A stretch of 64,000 nucleotides of DNA from Streptomyces apocyni (GTDB lineage: Bacteria > Actinomycetota > Actinomycetes > Streptomycetales > Streptomycetaceae): positions 278,608-342,607 of the forward strand of contig NZ_WHOM01000040.1 of NCBI RefSeq assembly GCF_009739465.1. The letters are read 5' to 3'. This document shows positions 50,242-58,365 of the stretch, one piece after another (position 1 is the first letter of the stretch; every line of letters starts with the position of its first letter). The translations under genes were made by a program, and so were the position numbers. The notes under the pieces are model-generated. The model searched no databases, was not told the DNA's origin, and worked only from the letters and a program-made list of their open reading frames with translations.

Positions 50242-50410
50242 GGACGGCCTGCTCGTGTCCGAGGTGGGGGCGCCGGTCCCGGAGCCCTCGTCGGCGTTGT
50301 CAGGGGCGACCCACCACGCGCCGTCGCCCTCGCTGAGCTGGATGTGGTCCGCGTGGTCCCCGTTGGTGCTGCCGCCGAGGCGCACCGAGGCGCACCGAGG
50401 TGAACTTCGG
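50242..50410 (-). pseudogene. Truncated copy of the 46107 lipoprotein gene
   Basis: About 88% identical at DNA level to 46118-46280 (C-terminal coding end). The frame still reads ASVRLGGSTNGDHADHIQLSEGDGAWWVAPDNA, but the rest of the gene, including the lipobox, is missing. A small deletion and a direct duplication (AGGCGCACCG twice) mark decay. It lies in a 500 bp gap (50133-50633) that otherwise holds nothing I can support. Confidence 0.8.
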
Positions 50411-50633
50411 GTGACTGGGCCGAGGAGCACATCACCGAGGTACTCGCGGCACGCGAGACCTCCGACACCCGTCACTGAGGACCGCCGAGGCGTCACGAGG
50501 CCGTCACGGCGGTCACTGTTGCGTTGTGCGTGACTGCTGCCCCTTGCCAGTGAACCGGCCCTGCTGGCACCTTCGTTGATGCGTTCATGCAAGGTTCAAC
50601 CAGCTTGGCCACATCTCACACCTCGGGGGACTC

Positions 50634-51140
50634 ATGAACAACACACTCAAGCGCGCCGGACTCGCCACCGCGAGCGCTGCCATGCTCGGAGCCGTGCTGG
50701 CCGGGTGCGGCGGCGATGCGGACACGGCGGCCGACAAGGCCGAGGACAAGGCCAAGACCAAGACGTCCGAGCAGCCGGCTGGGGAGGCGAGCGAGCCGAC
50801 GTCCGATGAGCTGGACGAGCTCCGGGTGCTGGCGAACGGCGCCAGCCCCGGTTCCTGCAAGCCTCGCCTCTTCACCGTCAGCAAGAAGCCGTTCGTGACG
50901 TTCGGCTACACCAAGACCATGACGGCCACCGTCACCTACGGGTCGACGGGTTCGGCGGCCCGGGAAGCCCAGTGCCTGCTGTCCGCCCGCAGGTGCCCCG
51001 TCGGGAAGGTCGACGGCATCTTCGGCAAGAGGTCGATGGGCGCGACCACGATGTACCAGCACAGTGCCAGGCTGAAGGCCGACGGCATCATCGGCCCGCA
51101 GACGTGGCGCAGCCTCCGCGGCAGGGACCTGACCTGCTGA
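50634..51140 (+). CDS. Lipoprotein with peptidoglycan-binding domain
   Basis: Protein of 168 residues. Lipoprotein signal (ATASAAMLGAVLAGCGG, lipobox LAGC), Lys/Asp-rich spacer, then a PG_binding_1 domain: REAQCLLSARRCPVGKVDGIFGKRSM and LKADGIIGPQTWRSL. Four Cys in the mature part may form disulfides. It likely attaches to the wall from the membrane face. An upstream AT-rich stretch (CACACCTCGGGGGACTC) contains GGGGGA eight bases before ATG 50634. Confidence 0.85.
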   Translation: MNNTLKRAGLATASAAMLGAVLAGCGGDADTAADKAEDKAKTKTSEQPAGEASEPTSDELDELRVLANGASPGSCKPRLFTVSKKPFVTFGYTKTMTATVTYGSTGSAAREAQCLLSARRCPVGKVDGIFGKRSMGATTMYQHSARLKADGIIGPQTWRSLRGRDLTC

Positions 51141-51168
51141 CGGCGGCCAACGGTCATCCTGGCGCTGG

Positions 51169-51201
51169 GCCGGTGCTGGGCCGGTGCTGGGCCGGTGCTG
51201 G
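51169..51201. repeat. Three tandem 11 bp repeats
   Basis: GCCGGTGCTGG occurs three times in a row between the convergent lipoprotein and WYL-regulator genes. Short and perfect, so possibly slippage-prone; no function is evident. Confidence 0.7.
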
Positions 51202-51246
51202 AGGTATCCCGGGGCGGGGGTCCGTCCGCACCAGGCGACGACTCTC

Positions 51247-52257
51247 TCAGGACGGCACTCCGTAGCGGGCGGCGATCGCGGCGGCTCGGTCGCGCAGGGC
51301 GGCGCGCAACCACTGCGGGGCCAGGGCCTCCGCGTCCGTGGCGAGCTGCCACAGCACCCCTTCGGCGTGACGTGCATCCTGGAAGGTCACCTGCATCCGC
51401 AGCCAGCCGTCCGCGTCGACGTTCCCGGCTTCTTCGCCTTCTTCGGGTTCTTCGGGTTCTTCGACGAGGACGGCCAGTGCAGTGCCCGCCAGTTCCTGCC
51501 GCCGCACCGGGTTCACCCGTACGACCACGGCGACTTGGTCGCCGCCGTTCCGAAATCGCGTGCTGCGTTCCTGCCAGGCCCGGTCCAGGTCGACCTGGTC
51601 CGGTCGCTGTGCGGGTTCGTCGAGTTCCTTTGCGGCCAGCACCCGGGACAGACGGTAGGTGCGGTCCGCGCCGGACCTCGTAGCCAGCAAGTAGCCCTGG
51701 TCTCGTACGGTGACCAGGCCGATCGGGTCTACCGTGCGCCACTTCGGGGTCTGGTCCACGGCCGCGTAGTGGATGCGCAGCTTGCGTCCGGTGAACACCG
51801 CGCGCCGAACCTCGGCCACGATCGCGTCGGGTACCTCCTCAGCGACCACGCGGCGCGAGAGGAGGTCGATCTCCGGGTCGATGAGGAGTCGCTGGGCCGC
51901 ACCCGCCGCCGTGTGCCGATTGCCTTCGGGCAGCGCGTCCACCACCTTGAGCATGGCCGAAGCGAGCGCCGAGCCAAGGCCGAACACCTGCGCGCCGCGC
52001 CGCGATCCGGCGACCAGCAGCGCGAGCGCCTCATCGTGGCTCAGCCCGGTCAGCTCGGTCTGGAAACCGGGCAACAACGCGAAACCGCCGTGCCGTCCGC
52101 GTTCGGTGTAGACCGGGACCCCGGCCGCGGACAGCGCCTCGATGTCGCGCAGCACGGTGCGGGTGGAAACCTCCAACTCGCGGGCCAGCGTGGCCGCGGA
52201 CAGCCGCCCGCGCTGGCGCAGCAACAGCACCAGGGAGACCAACCGGTCGGCACGCAC
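51247..52257 (-). CDS. YafY-type WYL-domain transcriptional regulator
   Basis: Protein of 336 residues. N-terminal HTH_11/DeoR-like helix-turn-helix (RLVSLVLLLRQRGRLSAATLARELEVSTRTVLRDIEAL), then a WYL domain (RRAVFTGRKLRIHYAAV; GLVTVRDQGYLLATRSGADRTYRLSRV) and a WCX C-terminal region. An acidic insert (VEEPEEPEEGEEAG) is unusual. WYL proteins often sense nucleic-acid or stress ligands. GTG 52257 has no Shine-Dalgarno sequence; TAGGGT lies about 8 bases upstream, so a leaderless mRNA is likely. Divergent from a RidA-family gene. Confidence 0.92.
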   Translation of the reverse strand: MRADRLVSLVLLLRQRGRLSAATLARELEVSTRTVLRDIEALSAAGVPVYTERGRHGGFALLPGFQTELTGLSHDEALALLVAGSRRGAQVFGLGSALASAMLKVVDALPEGNRHTAAGAAQRLLIDPEIDLLSRRVVAEEVPDAIVAEVRRAVFTGRKLRIHYAAVDQTPKWRTVDPIGLVTVRDQGYLLATRSGADRTYRLSRVLAAKELDEPAQRPDQVDLDRAWQERSTRFRNGGDQVAVVVRVNPVRRQELAGTALAVLVEEPEEPEEGEEAGNVDADGWLRMQVTFQDARHAEGVLWQLATDAEALAPQWLRAALRDRAAAIAARYGVPS

Positions 52258-52351
52258 ACAAAAACCCTAGCGGAATACGTGACAGAGGGTGTCGTGCTTT
52301 GTTGGCAGGCTCTCCCTACGACGTCAAGATCGACGGCTAGCGAGCCGATGG

Positions 52352-52375
52352 ACGTGCGTACGTGCGTACGTGCGT
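52352..52375. repeat. Three tandem ACGTGCGT units in the WYL/RidA spacer
   Basis: An 8 bp unit repeated three times contains overlapping GTACGTGCGTAC partial palindromes. It lies between the divergent WYL-regulator and RidA genes, 28 bases before the RidA start, a plausible place for a regulator binding site. Confidence 0.5.
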
Positions 52376-52402
52376 GCTGTCGATGAATCGAATGGAGCTG
52401 AT

Positions 52403-52804
52403 GTGGCTGTGGAGCGAACGACGGTCAACCCGTGGTCGTGGTCGGAGGAGTTTGGCTTCAACCAGGGTGAGGTCGTCTCCGGGCAGACCCGGACCCTGTA
52501 CTGCGCCGGGCAGACCGCGACCAGCGGCGACGGCAAACCCCAGCATGACGGCGACATGGCGGCGCAGTTGGCGCTGAGCCTGGACAACCTGGAGGCCGTG
52601 CTCGGCGAGGCCGGTATGTCGCTGGCGAACCTCGTCCGGCTCAACGTCTACACCACCGACGTCGATCTGCTCTTCCAGCACTACGGCGTGCTGGGGGCGC
52701 GGTTGGGCGCCGCCGGGGTGAGGCCCGCCAGCACGGTGCTCGGGGTGTCACGGCTGGCGGTCCCCAGCCTGATGGTCGAGCTGGAGGGGACCGCCGTCGC
52801 GTGA
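52403..52804 (+). CDS. RidA-family protein
   Basis: Protein of 133 residues from GTG 52403 (GGAG five bases upstream). VVSGQTRTLYCAGQTA, VLGEAGMSLANLVRLNVYTTDVD, RPASTVLGVSRLAVPSLMVELEGTAVA: Rid fold, with Ser-Thr where canonical RidA has the active-site Arg. It may therefore belong to a Rid subfamily without imine deaminase activity. The longer upstream frame is non-coding. Divergent from the WYL regulator, its likely controller. Confidence 0.87.
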   Translation: MAVERTTVNPWSWSEEFGFNQGEVVSGQTRTLYCAGQTATSGDGKPQHDGDMAAQLALSLDNLEAVLGEAGMSLANLVRLNVYTTDVDLLFQHYGVLGARLGAAGVRPASTVLGVSRLAVPSLMVELEGTAVA

Positions 52805-52863
52805 CGCGGCCTCGCCGCCGCCGCTAGAGGGGCTGGGCCGTGACTTCCGTTGCCGCCCAGCCC

Positions 52864-52926
52864 CTTCGTGTGTGCGCGGGGTCATTCGTGTGTGCGTGGG
52901 GCGCATTCGTGTGCGCGCGGGGGTCA
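52864..52926. repeat. Three imperfect ~21 bp tandem repeats
   Basis: TTCGTGTGTGCGCGGGG-type units occur three times between the convergent RidA and DUF3048 genes and touch the DUF3048 stop codon. Alternating TG/CG runs could adopt unusual DNA structure. No gene is seen. Confidence 0.55.
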
Positions 52927-54096
52927 GCGGTCCGCGTACACCACCCACACCTGGCCGGGCGCGAACGGCATCCGCTCGCCGTTGTTCCGCTGCGTGAACG
53001 TCGTGCCGGACTCCGCCGTCGGCCGCTGCCACTTTGTCTCGTACGCCTTGCCGTCGCGCAGCACCGTCGCGTCGCCGCTGCCTACGGTGTTGATGTACGG
53101 CGTCGCTTCGCCGTTGACGTCCTTGTACTTGGACAGCGGCATGTCCACGTGCTGGATCACGATGGTGGGGGCGCTCAGCTGCTTGCCGCCCGTGTCCCGG
53201 GCCGGGGCCCCGTCGAACGACACCTGCCAGCGCTCGGTGGACGGCGCCCACCGGAACGTATGGCTGGCCGAGCGGTAGCGCACCGTGCGCTCGGCGGCCG
53301 GGGTGCCGCCCTCCGGCGCCTCGTCGTCGAAGCAGAAGCCGATGTCGGCGGCGCGGCTGGCGTTCGGCGCGGACTTCAGGACCGCGTCGGGGCGGACGTA
53401 GAGGTTGTGCGGAGCGGGGCGACTGGTGTCGCGGAAGTAGGCGCCTCGGGTCTCGCCGTTCGGGCGGGCCTCGATCGGGGCCTTGCTGAGGAACTCCTTC
53501 AAGGCGCTACGGACCCCGGAGTAGGCGAGCGCGGGCCGCCCGAACTGGCGGAGCAGCTCCACGTCGGACTCCCGGACGCTGCGCACTGGGCCGACGGACG
53601 CGGGGCGCTCGGCCTCGGCCCCGGTCGCGTACACGCCCATGAGGCGGCTCAGGCCGTACTCGACCTTCTCGACGTAGACGATGTCGGCCTTGTCGAGGCC
53701 GGTGTGGGGTCGGGCCTTGGACGCGTTGTCGAACTTGACGGCTAGGACCTGGCCTGGGGTGCCGGGCAGGCCCGTGAAGGGGGACGTCTTTGTCGTTGCC
53801 TTGTCTGGTGTGCTGGGCTCTTCTGTCGTTTTCGGCTGGGGCGTCTTCGGTGTGGTCGGTGTGCTTGGTGTGCTCGGGCCTGGTGACCTTGGCTCCGAGG
53901 CCTCCGGCGCCTCTGACGCCTCCGGGCCGGGTGTCCCCGGTGGCTGGCCGCCGCCGCAACCCGCCGCCGCGCCGAGGGCGAGCGCGCACGCTGCGGCGAG
54001 GGCGGGGGCGAGGGCCCGGTGGCGGGGCCGCTTCTCGGTTCTGCTCGCTGTCGCTGTCGCTTTGGGTTTGCGTTTGGGTTTGGCTGTCGCTGTCAT
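52924..54096 (-). CDS. DUF3048 (YerB-like) lipoprotein
   Basis: Protein of 390 residues. Basic N-terminus, lipoprotein signal (LAAACALALGAAAGCGGG), a Pro/Ser/Thr/Glu-rich wall-spanning spacer (about 50-100), then the DUF3048 domain: SPFTGLPG, VKFDNASKARPHTGLDKADIVYVEKVEYGLSR, VGPVRSVRESDVELL, GAYFRDTSRPAPHNLYV and APTIVIQHVDMPLSKYKD. YerB-like proteins are extracytoplasmic with unknown chemistry. ATG 54096 has only weak upstream purines. Confidence 0.9.
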   Translation of the reverse strand: MTATAKPKRKPKATATASRTEKRPRHRALAPALAAACALALGAAAGCGGGQPPGTPGPEASEAPEASEPRSPGPSTPSTPTTPKTPQPKTTEEPSTPDKATTKTSPFTGLPGTPGQVLAVKFDNASKARPHTGLDKADIVYVEKVEYGLSRLMGVYATGAEAERPASVGPVRSVRESDVELLRQFGRPALAYSGVRSALKEFLSKAPIEARPNGETRGAYFRDTSRPAPHNLYVRPDAVLKSAPNASRAADIGFCFDDEAPEGGTPAAERTVRYRSASHTFRWAPSTERWQVSFDGAPARDTGGKQLSAPTIVIQHVDMPLSKYKDVNGEATPYINTVGSGDATVLRDGKAYETKWQRPTAESGTTFTQRNNGERMPFAPGQVWVVYADR

Positions 54097-54298
54097 CGCA
54101 GCACGTCCGCGTGAAGAGAGGGGTGCCGACCAAGATCGGCGGGATGGCTGGCTAGCGCATCCCTACCTCGCACGTGCGCTGGCCGTACCCCCACGGCGCC
54201 ATCCCACCTAAATGGTCCCTCTATGTCACCCTTTCTGGGGCTTGTGGGGTTGGCTTTCTTGCGGGTGTGGTCCCGGCGGGTTGGGCCACAATGCGGCC

Positions 54299-54871
54299 AT
54301 GACTGATCAACCCCAGACCCGTAGCCGTACTCAGGTCCAGGCCCAGGCCCAGGCCCAGACTCAGGCCCAGAAGCCCGTCCGTCCACTGCTGCGGCGCCCC
54401 GGGGACGGCGAATTCATCGACGTCGCCGGAGTCGAGCACTTCTTCCGGCTCACCGGCGAGCACACGGGCGGCCACTTCGCCTTCGAGGAGTTCACCCTCG
54501 CGCCCGGCACCATAGGCGCCAGACCGCATGTGCACGACGGACACGATGAGTACTTCTACGTCCTTGAGGGCGAGTTGACGCTGCACACCGGAGACGGCGA
54601 GATCACAGCTGGTCCCGGTCACCTGCTGGCCGCCACGCGCGGCACCCCACACGGCTTCCGCAACGCGGGCCAGGCCCCCGCACGCGCGCTCTGCCTCTAC
54701 ACACCCGCTGGCTACGAGGACTACTTCCGTGACGTCCACGCCGCCGTGAGCGCGGGCGCCGAGGCGACCGACGAGCTCCTGGCCGAGTTCCGCAGCCGCT
54801 ACCGCACCAGCTCCTACGAGCCGACTGCCGCCTCGGAGGCACCTCGGCCGGTCCGCGCTGATCCGCGCTGA
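54299..54871 (+). CDS. Cupin-domain protein
   Basis: Protein of 190 residues. After a Gln/Ala repeat (QVQAQAQAQTQAQK) there is one cupin_2 domain: GARPHVHDGHDEYFYVLEGELTLHTGDGEI (HxH...E metal ligands) and GTPHGFRNAGQAPAR (second cupin motif with His). A mononuclear metal enzyme or a sensor; the substrate is not predictable. ATG 54299 begins the conserved part. The helical C-terminus (TDELLAEFRSRY) is typical of Streptomyces members. Confidence 0.85.
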   Translation: MTDQPQTRSRTQVQAQAQAQTQAQKPVRPLLRRPGDGEFIDVAGVEHFFRLTGEHTGGHFAFEEFTLAPGTIGARPHVHDGHDEYFYVLEGELTLHTGDGEITAGPGHLLAATRGTPHGFRNAGQAPARALCLYTPAGYEDYFRDVHAAVSAGAEATDELLAEFRSRYRTSSYEPTAASEAPRPVRADPR

Positions 54872-54951
54872 TCCGCGCCGCGACACGGCGTAGGGACGGG
54901 CATAGCCTGAAGGAGTGCGGGGACGCTCCAGCACTATGGGAGATGAGCGTC

Positions 54952-55647
54952 ATGACATTCGTGCAGGTCATCGACTGCAAGACAAGCCGCCTCGACGAGC
55001 TGAACCGTGTGCTCGACAGCTGGGCGGAGGCCACCAAGGGCAAGCGCACCGCCACCCACGCGATCATGGGCCAGGACCGTAGCGACATGTCGCATGTGGT
55101 GGAGATCGTGGAGTTCCCCTCGTACGAGGAGGCGATGCGGAACTCGAACCTTCCGGAGACCGACCGGTACTTCCAAGAGATGGTGGCGCTGTGTGACGAG
55201 ATGCCGTCCTTCACGGATCTGGATGTCGTACGGGACGAGCAGCTCAACAAGGAAATGGTGCAGCGGTTCTTCGACGAGGTCCTGAACGGCGGCAACGTGG
55301 ACGCCGCGGACGCGCTGTGTACGGCGGACTACCGCGAGCACGACCCGTCCCTGTCGTCGTACGACCTCAGTCTCGAACAGGTCAAGCCGGAGCGAGAGGA
55401 GGCGCTGCGGGCCTTCGCGCCCCAGGCCACAGTCGAGAGCATGATCGCCGAGGGCGACCTCGTGTGCGTGCGGCTTTCCTTGAAGGGCAAGCACACCGGC
55501 GACTTCCAGGGCATCGCGGCCACCAACCGGGACGTCACAGGACCCGCCCAGGCGACCTTCCGCTGCGAGGGCGGACTGATTGCCGAGAGCTGGTGGAACC
55601 TGGACACCATGGGCCTGATGCGGCAACTGGGCGCGCTGGAAGGCTAG
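54952..55647 (+). CDS. Two-domain protein: dimeric barrel plus SnoaL-like fold
   Basis: Protein of 231 residues. The first 95 residues (MTFVQVIDCKTSRLDELNRV; MSHVVEIVEFPSYEEAMRNS) form a dimeric alpha/beta-barrel-like domain. The rest is SnoaL/NTF2-like (NKEMVQRFFDEVLNGGNVDAADALCTADYREHDP; VCVRLSLKGKHTGDFQGI; GGLIAESWWNLDTMGLMRQLGA), as in ester cyclases. No biosynthetic cluster surrounds it, so a housekeeping or detoxifying role is likelier than polyketide cyclisation. ATG 54952 is preferred over 54943 from the position of GGGAG. Confidence 0.82.
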   Translation: MTFVQVIDCKTSRLDELNRVLDSWAEATKGKRTATHAIMGQDRSDMSHVVEIVEFPSYEEAMRNSNLPETDRYFQEMVALCDEMPSFTDLDVVRDEQLNKEMVQRFFDEVLNGGNVDAADALCTADYREHDPSLSSYDLSLEQVKPEREEALRAFAPQATVESMIAEGDLVCVRLSLKGKHTGDFQGIAATNRDVTGPAQATFRCEGGLIAESWWNLDTMGLMRQLGALEG

Positions 55648-55649
55648 CG

Positions 55650-56489
55650 CTAGCGCGCGTAGGAGCCGAGGCCGACTAGGCAGTACACGTACTCGTTGAT
55701 GGTCGCTCCGTTGAGGGTGTAGCGGTGCGAGAACGCGTACTGCGTGTTGGGGACGGCCCGGCAGCGGCTCAGGTCCGAGGTCAGAGGGAAGGTCTTGATC
55801 ACCCGGTAGTGCGCGTCGGACGCCGAGCAGGGGACTTCGTCGACGCCGCTGACGCTCTGCGCTGTCGTCGAGTCCGGCAGCCTTCCGTTGAGGCAGGTGC
55901 CCTGGTCGTAGGGGCTGGGCGCCTCGCTGGAGGTGTCGGCGCTGGAGGTGTCGGGGGCGGGGGCGTCCGGGGCGGGGGCGTCTGGGACGGGGGCTTCCGC
56001 GCTGCTCTCGGGGGAGGAGAGGCCGGGGTCGGTGGGTTCCGTCGTCTCCGTTGGGTCGGCGGGCTCGGTGGTGGAGGGTGCCGAGCTGCCGGTAACGGAG
56101 GGTGCCGAGCTGCCGGTGGTGGAGCTGTCCGAGCTGGTCAGCTGCACGAGGCCGTAGATCAGGCCGCCGAAAACTCCCAGCACCAGCAGGCATCCGCCGA
56201 CACCAGCTAAGCGTGACCCCTTCTTCTGCGTCCGCTGCGTCTGTTGTGTCCGCTGCGTCCCCTGGGGCGAGGCCGCGGCCGCGTTCTGGCGCGGCGGGGC
56301 CGGGACCTCGGGGATCTGTATGCGCAGGAGCACCTCGGTGCCGCCGACGTGAGCGCGGATGAGTTGCCCGTGCCGGACGGGCGGGATACGGACCTTCGTG
56401 GTGTCGCCGCTCCCTAGCGAGACGTTGCGGACGGTGCCGGAGGCAGCCTCTTGCGGGGTGAGGGGGAGGGGGACTTCTCGCAACGACAC
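55650..56489 (-). CDS. Membrane-anchored protein with LppU-like C-terminal domain
   Basis: Protein of 279 residues. The cytoplasmic N-terminal 75 residues (TPQEAASGTVRNVSLGSGDTTKVRIPPVRHG) resemble domains in Streptomyces LppU/SCO3897-type proteins. A Gln/Thr/Arg segment and one membrane helix (GVGGCLLVLGVFGGLIYGLVQL) follow, then a Ser/Thr/Pro/Asp spacer and an extracytoplasmic domain with four Cys (QGTCLNGRL; VDEVPCSASDAHYRV; LSRCRAVP; YVYCLVGLG). Role unknown. GTG 56489; the stop is 2 bases from that of the convergent SnoaL-like gene. Confidence 0.8.
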   Translation of the reverse strand: MSLREVPLPLTPQEAASGTVRNVSLGSGDTTKVRIPPVRHGQLIRAHVGGTEVLLRIQIPEVPAPPRQNAAAASPQGTQRTQQTQRTQKKGSRLAGVGGCLLVLGVFGGLIYGLVQLTSSDSSTTGSSAPSVTGSSAPSTTEPADPTETTEPTDPGLSSPESSAEAPVPDAPAPDAPAPDTSSADTSSEAPSPYDQGTCLNGRLPDSTTAQSVSGVDEVPCSASDAHYRVIKTFPLTSDLSRCRAVPNTQYAFSHRYTLNGATINEYVYCLVGLGSYAR

Positions 56490-56588
56490 CGGACGCTCCA
56501 GGAGAAAAGGAGGGAGGAGGGAGGAAGAACAGGCGGGGGCCCCGTCCTGCCCACCTGGAGCTTGCCTCGTACGCCCGTGCGGACGCAG

Positions 56589-57356
56589 TCATTCCGTGGT
56601 GTGAGTGTGCGACTCGGCGTGGCCGTGGCTGTGGCTGTGGCCGTGCGTATGGCCGTGGCCGTGGCCGTGGGCGAGGGCGCTGGGAGTGCGGCAGCCGACG
56701 ATCGCTGGGGCCTCCTGGACGAGCGAGTCGTCGGTGAGCGCCTCCACCATGAACAGCGCGAAGTCCACACGCCGAGTCAGATCGCTGGCTAGCACCGGGT
56801 CGCCCACACGTCGGCTCCACACGGGCAGGCCCTGACTCGCCCCCTCCTCCAGACTGCTGCCCCGCACCACGGTCCACCGGGTGTCGCTAGCGAACACCCT
56901 GCGGCACGCCTCCACTTGGTCGTCGATCTCAACGGCGCGGACCAGCTTGCCCAGCCGCGCGGCGAGCCAGACGCCCGCCCGGAACATCCGCGAGTACGTA
57001 TCCCCGCCGTCACGCGTGATGTGCCAGCCGCAGGAGAAGACCAGCCGTGCGCCCGGCCGCGCATGGTCGAGTACCGCCTGCGCCGTGCCCGACGCGTACT
57101 GCCGCACACCCCAGGGCACCAACACCGTCAGCACCCCGTCGCATCCGTCGACCGCGCGCCGGATCACGTCCGGGTCGTTCGTGGGTCCGGGGACGATGGT
57201 CATCCGGTCTTCGTACGCGGCCAGCTTCGGCACGCTGCGCTCCCGGCACACGCCGACGACCTCGTACCCGCGTTCGAGCGCGTGCCGGACCATGTACTGC
57301 CCGAGCTTCCCCGAAGCCCCGATGATGCAGACCTTCTTCGCGCGATCCGTGCTCAT
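56589..57356 (-). CDS. NmrA-like NAD(P)-binding protein with His-rich tail
   Basis: Protein of 255 residues of the atypical short-chain dehydrogenase (NmrA/NAD(P)H-binding) class: KVCIIGASGKLGQYMVRHALERG (GxxGxxG Rossmann motif), NDPDVIRRAVDGCDGVLTV, WTVVRGSSLEEG and DLTRRVDFALFMVE. The C-terminus ends in a long alternating His tail (HGHGHGHTHGHSHSH), unusual for the family and probably able to bind Ni, Zn or Cu. ATG 57356 follows GAAGGGG. Divergent from a TetR gene across two matching operators, so very likely its target. Confidence 0.87.
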   Translation of the reverse strand: MSTDRAKKVCIIGASGKLGQYMVRHALERGYEVVGVCRERSVPKLAAYEDRMTIVPGPTNDPDVIRRAVDGCDGVLTVLVPWGVRQYASGTAQAVLDHARPGARLVFSCGWHITRDGGDTYSRMFRAGVWLAARLGKLVRAVEIDDQVEACRRVFASDTRWTVVRGSSLEEGASQGLPVWSRRVGDPVLASDLTRRVDFALFMVEALTDDSLVQEAPAIVGCRTPSALAHGHGHGHTHGHSHSHGHAESHTHTTE

Positions 57357-57398
57357 TTGCGCAGCCCCTTCGCCGGAATGCTGACACTGACACTGACA

Positions 57399-57461
57399 CT
57401 TACCTACCTGACCTTACTTTGTAAGGCCAGGTAGGTAAGAAGCTAACCTTATGCTGTAAGG
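57399..57461. promoter_or_regulatory. Twin TetR operators between NmrA-like and TetR genes
   Basis: Site 1 is a 41 bp near-perfect palindrome: a 19-base arm (57399-57417) matches the complement of 57421-57439 with one mismatch. Its core is CCTTA-CTTTG-TAAGG (57412-57426). Site 2 is CCTTA-TGCTG-TAAGG (57447-57461) with the same half-sites, centred 35 bases away. The TetR regulator encoded at 57495 probably binds both and represses both genes. GTAGGTAAG arms extend site 1 only, suggesting stronger or double binding there. Confidence 0.82.
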
Positions 57462-57494
57462 CGGTCAAGGGGAGCGAACCGGAGGGAGCCCCAG

Positions 57495-58175
57495 ATGAGC
57501 CAGATGAGCCAGGCAGGCAAGGCCCGCGCACCGCTGAGTCGCGAGCGCGTGATTCGTACGGCGGTGGCGGTGGCGGACGAGAAGGGATCGGCCGCGCTGA
57601 CCATGCGGGCCATCGCCGAACCGCTGGGCGTCGAAGCGATGTCGCTGTACCACCACGTCGCGGGCCGGGAGGACATCCTCGACGGCATGGTGGACGCGGT
57701 GTTCGCCGAGATCGACCTGCCGCCGCGCGACACGGACTGGAGGAGCGCCATGCGCCACCGCGCGGACTCCGCCCGTGCCGCAATCCGCCGCCACCCGTGG
57801 GCCGTCGCCCTGATGGACTCCCGCACCCGACCCGGCCCGGCGACCTTGCGCCACCACGACGCCGTCATCGGCGCGTTGCGTGGCGCAGGGTTCTCCGTCC
57901 CGATGGCCGCGCACGCCGTCTCGCTGATCGACAGCTACCTGTACGGCTTCGTACTCCAGGAGCTGAGCCTGCCGTTCAAGGGCGGTGCGGAACTGGAAGA
58001 GGTCGCGACCGCCATCCTGAACGACATGCCCGCCGACGCCTACCCGCACCTCACCGAACTCGCCACCGAGCACGCCCTCAAGCCCGGCTACGACTACGCC
58101 GACGAGTTCCCCTACGGCCTGACCCTGATCCTCGAAGCGCTACACCCAGACGAACCACGCACGCCACCCGCGTAA
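57495..58175 (+). CDS. TetR-family regulator (TetR_C_1 type)
   Basis: Protein of 226 residues. Helix-turn-helix: [56 protein letters not shown]. The C-terminal domain is of the tetracycline-repressor class ([48 protein letters not shown]). GGAGGGAG precedes ATG 57495; a second Met three codons on is possible. Divergent from the NmrA-like gene with the twin operators between them. The ligand may be a substrate of that enzyme. Confidence 0.93.
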   Translation: MSQMSQAGKARAPLSRERVIRTAVAVADEKGSAALTMRAIAEPLGVEAMSLYHHVAGREDILDGMVDAVFAEIDLPPRDTDWRSAMRHRADSARAAIRRHPWAVALMDSRTRPGPATLRHHDAVIGALRGAGFSVPMAAHAVSLIDSYLYGFVLQELSLPFKGGAELEEVATAILNDMPADAYPHLTELATEHALKPGYDYADEFPYGLTLILEALHPDEPRTPPA

Positions 58176-58365
58176 AGCGAAGTCTTCCACCCTCCTCTCC
58201 TCTCTCCCCCTTCCTCCTTCGGTCGCACGGCCCACCAGCCCTACGGAGGAGCGAGTTCAGCCCACGGTGTGATCCGCTGGTACCCGGCGGCTGCGATCTT
58301 CGTAGGGACAAGGCACCAAGGCGCCCACCGCCCACAGTTGCCGCGATCAACGCCGAGGACGTCCC

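Noticed and set aside
54952..55647. Polyketide biosynthesis gene suggested by SnoaL-like fold
   Set aside because: No synthase, tailoring or resistance genes nearby; the fold is widespread outside biosynthetic clusters.
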